Shown here: piece by piece, positions 61,601-64,000 of the stretch
Layout of the letters: each line of letters starts with the position of its first letter
Numbering within the stretch: the stretch's first letter is position 1
NCBI GenBank assembly: GCA_022616435.1
Contig: JAKEET010000096.1
Span: forward strand, 1-64,000
DNA length: 64,000 bases
Source of the DNA: Gemmataceae bacterium
GTDB lineage: Bacteria > Planctomycetota > Planctomycetia > Gemmatales > Gemmataceae
Direction: 5' to 3'
Translations under genes and position numbers: made by a program
Notes under the pieces: generated by a model
Database searches by the model: none
What the model saw: the letters and a program-made list of their open reading frames with translations, nothing else
What the model was told of the DNA's origin: nothing

Positions 61601-62220
61601 CCGATATGAACACGCCTATCGGCAGCCCGCTCCATCTGCTCGAATCCAGCAGCGCTGCCGCCGCCGCGAAGCCGATCGCCCAGGAACAAGTCGGCCCGAT
61701 CCTCGACGAGGCGGTCCGCCGCTGGCAGGAACTGGGTCTAAAGCCGGCCGCGGCGCAGCGGCTGCGCCAGGTGTCCGTGCAATTGATCGACTTGCCGCGG
61801 AACTTGCTCGGCCTGGCTTCGGGGACAACCGTGTGGATCGACGTGAACGCCGCCGGCCGCGGTTGGTTCGTGGATGTGACGCCGTGGGAGGACAGCGAGT
61901 TTACATCGTCGCGCTTGCACAAGGGCGCTCGAAGCGGCGTCGATCTGCTGACGGTGCTGGCCCACGAGCTGGGCCATGTGCTCGGACGACCCGATGATTA
62001 CACCGCCGACACTACATCGGGCAGCGTCATGGCGTGGGCGCTGCCGGCCGGTGTGCGACGCGTCCATCTGGAGGATGCTGCCGCGGCGCTGGCTTCACCG
62101 GCGCTCGCTGCGCGGACGCCGATGCAGTCCCTCGACGCCCTCTGGGGGCTCTATGCCCTCGAAGAAGATACAGTCGCTCGAAGGCGCAACGCGATTCGCT
62201 ATCGAGTGGATCAACTGTGA
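55672..62220 (+). CDS. giant multidomain surface protein with GH30-like and LamG domains
   Basis: 2182 residues. N-terminus RRTIVRLAMEALEDRTLPS is the planctomycete surface-protein motif. Order: LamG jelly roll (about 35-240), SbsA/Big_5-type domain (DTTPPTIVSTAPAAG; 240-355), Calx-beta (VTEGNNGTIDATFNVTLS; 355-465), a nidogen-like region (465-680), three about-95-residue Ig repeats (PxVSITxPADG...NLGAEDT...ARDAAGN; 683-965), a GH30-like glycoside hydrolase (about 967-1386) with acid/base Glu1118 in FNEPDWNG and nucleophile Glu1217 in WVTESSFG, four more Ig repeats (to about 1768), a second LamG (to about 1983), and a C-terminal domain with HELGHVLGRPDD (His2098, Glu2099, His2102, Asp2106), a metzincin/snapalysin-like HExxHxxGxxD site. 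It would degrade polysaccharide outside the cell. Confidence 0.93.
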   Translation: MRRIETPRRPHPSKSRRTIVRLAMEALEDRTLPSLVAAFGFNEGAGAAVADTSGAGNHGTTTAATWSAAGKYGQALSFNGANSWVTIADAPSLDLTTGMTLEAWVQPTTINSWETVILKETTGELAYALYADNDAARPGAWIRQGNTSYSTIGTSQIPINAWTHLAATYDGAVLRLYVNGAQVSSLTRSGSINVTTGALRIGGNSVWSEWFNGLIDEVRIYNHALTQSEIQTDMNTPIADTTPPTIVSTAPAAGASGVASSANITVTFSEAMDPATISAATLELRDAGGSIVNGAVSYSAATLTATFDPDGNLTPGAEYTALVRGGAADPRVKDVAGNGLAADASWSFTVAPLSVSIGDATVTEGNNGTIDATFNVTLSAASSQAVSVTYSTADGTAAAGSDYTGVPATVLTFDPGETSKPITVTVLGDTAGEPNETFFVNLSSPTNAVLGDAQGTGLINDDDATVIGADGFGYVAMTRPFEAIDLVPGALGVFTIRSTGNNATTQVTLSNGASFNFYGTSFSTFWVSTNGLITFNSGYSSATNTDLTSGPSQRSIAPMWDDWINVSGQTMILGKYEDTDGDLANDRLIIEWNNVQGATTSPSPVTFQAILQLNTGTTLGDIIFNYPDLDSGNFRSDGGSATVGIKDIGTQGARRLLVSLNNSSSPYVGSGRAIRLARDPFAPTVSITDPADGAIVSGAISLAAAASDNIGVVGVQFLLDGVNLGAEDTTAPYTISWDTTAASNGFHTLTARARDAAGNTASTAVTVTVNNVPDTTDPTVSITAPADGAVVTGTISVSADAADDVGVTGVQFLLDGANLGVEDTSAPYSINWNTTTAAEGTHELTARARDAAGNVTTSAIVSVTVSNPDTTPPAVSMSAPANGAAVSGNVAVSANASDDIGVVGVQFLLDGNSLGAEDTSAPYSISWATTNTTNGSHTLSARARDAAGNVTTSSTITVSVSNASGVPLTINGNIQFQTMDGFGVNANVNSWDNGALAPALDMLTDELGASLFRVYIDNTDWEATNDDSDPFTFNWAYFNSVYTSPRLEELWSTMAYLNQKGVTSGLILNFMGPAPAWMGGSDLPANMEDEWVETIASLVYYARNTRNLSFTRLAPFNEPDWNGLEGMRADEFQLTRLLHKLSDRLDAIGLGDIRFVGPETAQADSAVTGYIPEMLSDPVVMAKVDDFAFHNYAGYTANANALINNSAYPDRDFWVTESSFGNAQDFAPADHLFTIVTQGATSTMVFKAYDGQDNHHPPGEDFPLGMLAYDSATQTYAPRKAFYQMMQVYKFVRPGALRISAAESNGNLTVHAFRDPASGRVTIVGRNSGGGNMTIAGSLQNLPGLSSFELYQTNLTSTSFQRGPDVTVTNGSFAVTVMGGSIFTLVTPADPDTTAPAVSITAPADGATVAGTIVVSAAASDDVGVAGVQFLLDGVDLGAEDTSSPFSVSWSTTTLANGSHTLTARARDAAGNWTLSPAVTVTVDNDVIAPTVVVTAPADGANLSGAVNVSADAGDNVGVAGVEFLLDDVPLGAEDTAAPYALSWDTATASNGSHVVKARARDAAGNITVSAGVSVTVFNTDTTPPAVSLTAPGDGATVTGNVVVSADASDNVGITGVQFLLDDAPLRAEDVSAPFVVTWDTATSTNGTHTLKAVARDAAGNIATSATVTVTVVIDTAAPAVSITNPADGATVSGTVAIAADASDDIGVVGVQFLLNGASLGAEDTAASYSINWNSTAVANGLYTLAARARDAAGKQTTSAPVTVTVNNAAPTGLVLALGFNEGAGTAVQDASGNGNHGAIAGAAWAAGGKFGAALSFDGVNDLVTIADAASLDLTTGMTLEAWINPNTINGWETVILKETNGELAYALYADNNGNDTGGPRRPGSWIRQGGASYYTLGTTQITINQWTHLAATYDGAVLRLYVNGVQAGSLSRTGSINTTSNPLRIGGNNVWSEWFNGLIDEVRIYNRALTQAEIQTDMNTPIGSPLHLLESSSAAAAAKPIAQEQVGPILDEAVRRWQELGLKPAAAQRLRQVSVQLIDLPRNLLGLASGTTVWIDVNAAGRGWFVDVTPWEDSEFTSSRLHKGARSGVDLLTVLAHELGHVLGRPDDYTADTTSGSVMAWALPAGVRRVHLEDAAAALASPALAARTPMQSLDALWGLYALEEDTVARRRNAIRYRVDQL

Positions 62221-62223
62221 TGT

Positions 62224-63504
62224 TCACTTTGAGTTGCCAATGCACCACAAATGCTTCTGCGTCCGGATATACCACCGCCCATCCAGCAGCGCCGGCGAGG
62301 CCAGCGTCCGCTCCTCGAGGCGGTTGGCGTGCAGCAGCTTGAACTGGTCGCCGTTCTCCATCACGTAGGTTTCGCCTTCGTCGTTGGTCACGAAGACCTT
62401 GCCGTTGACGCCGATCGGCGATGCGGAGAAGCCCTCCTTGACGGGTTGGCCGCAGCGTTCCTGCCAGAGCTGCTTGCCGCTCCTGGCGTCGAAGCAGGAG
62501 ACGATGCTGAGCATGTCGTTGACCGTGTACAGGTAGTCGCCGTAGAGGAGCGGGCTGGGGACGAACGGCGAGCCCTTGATTGTCCGCCACACGACGTTGG
62601 TCTTGGTGATGTCGCCCTGGGCGCCTTCCGGGCGGATCGCCAGCGTCGGACCGGAACGTCCGGAGCAGCAGAACAACAGATCGTGGCCGACCACCGGGGT
62701 CGGGATCACTTCGAACAGGTTGCCGGCGCAGCTCCAGATTTCCTGGCCGGTGTCGGGGTCGTAGCCGTAGACGCGCATCGAGCTGCTGACGATGATCTGG
62801 TCCCGGCCCCCCACGCGGACGGCGATCGGCGAGCCCCAGCTCACGGTTTCCTTGCGCGGCGTCTTCCACAGCTCCTTGCCGGTGAGCTTGTCGTAGGCGG
62901 CGATGAAGCCGCCCGGTTTGTGTTCCTGGAAGATGATGACCTTGTCCTTGAACAACAGCGGCGAGCAGGCCATGCCGTGCAGCGCGTCCATCTTGGGGTA
63001 GGCGACGTGCCAGACTTGCTTGCCGGCGACATCGCAGCAGAACAGGCCGCCGGTGCCGAAGTAGGCGTAGACGCGTTCGCCGTCGGTGCTGGGCGTGCCG
63101 GAAGCCCAGCCGTTCTTGCCCTGGGCCTTCTCGACAAGGTGCTTGGGAACGGGACATTGCCAGAGGAGCTTGCCGTCGGCGCGGTCGAAGCAGAGGACCA
63201 GACGCGTCGCGCCGCGGTTTTCATGGGCGGTGAGGAACAGCCGGTCCTTCCAGATGATGGGTGACGAGTTCCCCTGCCCCGGCACTTTGACTTTCCAGAT
63301 CACGTTTTCGGTCGGCGACCACCGATCGGGATAGTTGCCGTCGGCGACGAGGCCCTGCGCCGGACCGCGCCAGCGCGGCCAGTACTTGGCGCCGTCGCCG
63401 TCGGGCGGGACGAGGTGGACCTTCTGGGCGTGAATCTTCTGGGCGTGGGCGACGCCGGGCATGAGGATGACGGCGACAACGAGCGCGAACCAGCGGCAAG
63501 TCAT
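62224..63504 (-). CDS. secreted PQQ-type beta-propeller protein
   Basis: 426 residues. Signal peptide about 1-21 (GVAHAQ). Mature start YWPRWRGPAQGLVADGNYPD, then propeller blades: DRADGKLLWQCPVP, DKLTGKELWKTPRK, DPDTGQEIWSCAG, DARSGKQLWQERCG. No heme or PQQ-catalysis residues are evident. A binding or scaffold role is likely. Three bases separate its stop from the convergent stop of the giant gene. It differs from the propeller at 1737 and is not a recent copy. Confidence 0.88.
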   Translation of the reverse strand: MTCRWFALVVAVILMPGVAHAQKIHAQKVHLVPPDGDGAKYWPRWRGPAQGLVADGNYPDRWSPTENVIWKVKVPGQGNSSPIIWKDRLFLTAHENRGATRLVLCFDRADGKLLWQCPVPKHLVEKAQGKNGWASGTPSTDGERVYAYFGTGGLFCCDVAGKQVWHVAYPKMDALHGMACSPLLFKDKVIIFQEHKPGGFIAAYDKLTGKELWKTPRKETVSWGSPIAVRVGGRDQIIVSSSMRVYGYDPDTGQEIWSCAGNLFEVIPTPVVGHDLLFCCSGRSGPTLAIRPEGAQGDITKTNVVWRTIKGSPFVPSPLLYGDYLYTVNDMLSIVSCFDARSGKQLWQERCGQPVKEGFSASPIGVNGKVFVTNDEGETYVMENGDQFKLLHANRLEERTLASPALLDGRWYIRTQKHLWCIGNSK

Positions 63505-63540
63505 GGATGATTCCTTTTGGTTGAACAGGTGCTCGACACG

Positions 63541-63616
63541 GCCGCTTGCGGCTTAGCGTTCGCTGCGAGGCGCCAGCATTGCGACGTTCCGCAATGAACG
63601 CTAAGCCGCAAGCGGC
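63541..63616. repeat. 21-bp perfect inverted repeat GCCGCTTGCGGCTTAGCG
   Basis: Arms 63541-63561 and 63596-63616 are exact complements around a 34-base loop with its own GCGACGTTCCGC-like hairpin. Upstream of the propeller gene and downstream of the rhomboid gene. Confidence 0.92.
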
Positions 63617-63636
63617 AGAGCGGCCGAACGATTTCG

Positions 63637-64000
63637 TCAACGGTCGCGTTGCCCGCGGTTGCGGAGCCGGGCGCTGGCGTTTTCCAGGATGGCCCGTTCT
63701 TCGTCGGTGAGGCTGTCCTGGCCCAGCTCAAAGATTTTCTGCAGCAGCTCGTCCACCCGGTCCATCTGCGGATCGGGGATCGACTCGATCGCGGGCGCGG
63801 AGACCACACGCAACCGCGGCCGTTTCTTCGAGCGCCAGCGCGGCCAGGGGACGGACAGGTTTTCCAGACGCCAGCCGTAGCGGTAGTACGCGAAGCCGAA
63901 GATCAAGCCGCCGAGGTGGGCCGCGTGGGCGATGCCGGTGAACTGCTGCTGGCCCGCGAGGGCCAGCAGGACCGGGTGCGTGTCCCACAGGATGTAGCCG
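63637..64000 (-). CDS. rhomboid-family intramembrane protease (C-terminal part)
   Basis: Runs off the window at 64000; 120 C-terminal residues are visible. GIAHAAHLGGLIFGFAYYRYGW contains the second catalytic residue, the His of the GxxxAHxxG-type motif in the last membrane helix. The preceding GYILWDTHPVLLALAGQQQ is a loop plus helix. The soluble C-terminal tail (about 75 residues) is charged: DRVDELLQKIFELGQDSLTD and RAILENASARLRNR. It cleaves single-span membrane proteins. The Ser half lies outside the window. Confidence 0.85.
   Translation of the reverse strand, partial: GYILWDTHPVLLALAGQQQFTGIAHAAHLGGLIFGFAYYRYGWRLENLSVPWPRWRSKKRPRLRVVSAPAIESIPDPQMDRVDELLQKIFELGQDSLTDEERAILENASARLRNRGQRDR

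Noticed and set aside
1-64000. tRNA, rRNA or riboswitch genes
   Set aside because: I looked for T-arm GTTCRA contexts with paired arms and for conserved rRNA words and found none; a covariance-model scan would be decisive.

Overview
The window is high-GC bacterial DNA that reads as a planctomycete, probably of the Gemmata/Isosphaera side of the phylum. This placement is inference from gene content: a DUF1501 protein with a Tat signal, a DUF1080 protein, PQQ-type propellers opening with W-P-x-(W/F)-x-GP, a terpene-cyclase-like secreted protein with a CxxCH haem site, a very large surface protein opening with an LEDR-type motif, a Ser/Thr kinase fused to a tubulin-like domain, and tandem secreted proteins with a C-terminal zinc ribbon. 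No rRNA or tRNA gene, IS element or CRISPR array was found.

Layout. 0.1-6.2 kb: MacB/FtsX-type permease, a 28-residue very basic peptide, a PQQ propeller, a DUF11 adhesin-like protein and an Rpn-type nuclease. 6.4-8.4 kb: MoeA fused to a periplasmic-binding-like domain, with two palindromic repeats inside its coding sequence. 8.8-12.4 kb: kinase-tubulin fusion. 12.5-14.7 kb: HAD-like, fabZ-like and trmB genes. 14.9-24.7 kb: two small membrane proteins, a GT39 transferase, tsaE, an M48 protease, a zinc-ribbon paralogue cluster with a broken third copy, and a ROK kinase. 25-33.7 kb: DUF1080, secreted hypotheticals, an orphan toxin/immunity pair, the haem/terpene-cyclase-like protein, a DNA glycosylase, a TSUP permease, ParDE and an RlmI-like methyltransferase. 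33.8-38.8 kb: succinate dehydrogenase sdhC-sdhA-sdhB, with a small toxin/immunity-like cassette in each intergenic gap. 38.9-39.9 kb: single-domain response regulator and csrA. 40-43.2 kb: 4-hydroxyproline catabolism (oxidase, epimerase, DHDPS-family deaminase). 43.4-49.7 kb: S9 peptidase, antitoxin-like remnant, DUF1501 protein, toxin-antitoxin-like locus, nucleotidyltransferase. 49.8-55.3 kb: serpin, MFS carrier, chorismate-lyase-like protein and a DUF116/polyprenyl-synthase fusion. 55.5-64 kb: a 2182-residue GH30/LamG/Ig surface protein, a second PQQ propeller and the end of a rhomboid protease.

Two themes stand out. First, most larger intergenic gaps carry a long inverted repeat, and nearly every gap has a different family: more than a dozen types in 64 kb. 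Some have entered coding sequence (moeA) or supply a stop codon (tsaE). Second, orphan C-terminal toxin plus immunity cassettes, without delivery domains, sit at 27.7-28.4, 34.6-35.5 and 37.4-38.0 kb, the last two inside the sdh operon. Among single genes, the kinase-tubulin fusion, the DUF116-prenyl synthase fusion and the HAD-like protein lacking its nucleophile are the best candidates for new biology. Several promoters close to TTGACA-N16/18-TANAAT can be read directly. All family assignments come from motifs and recall; no search was run.
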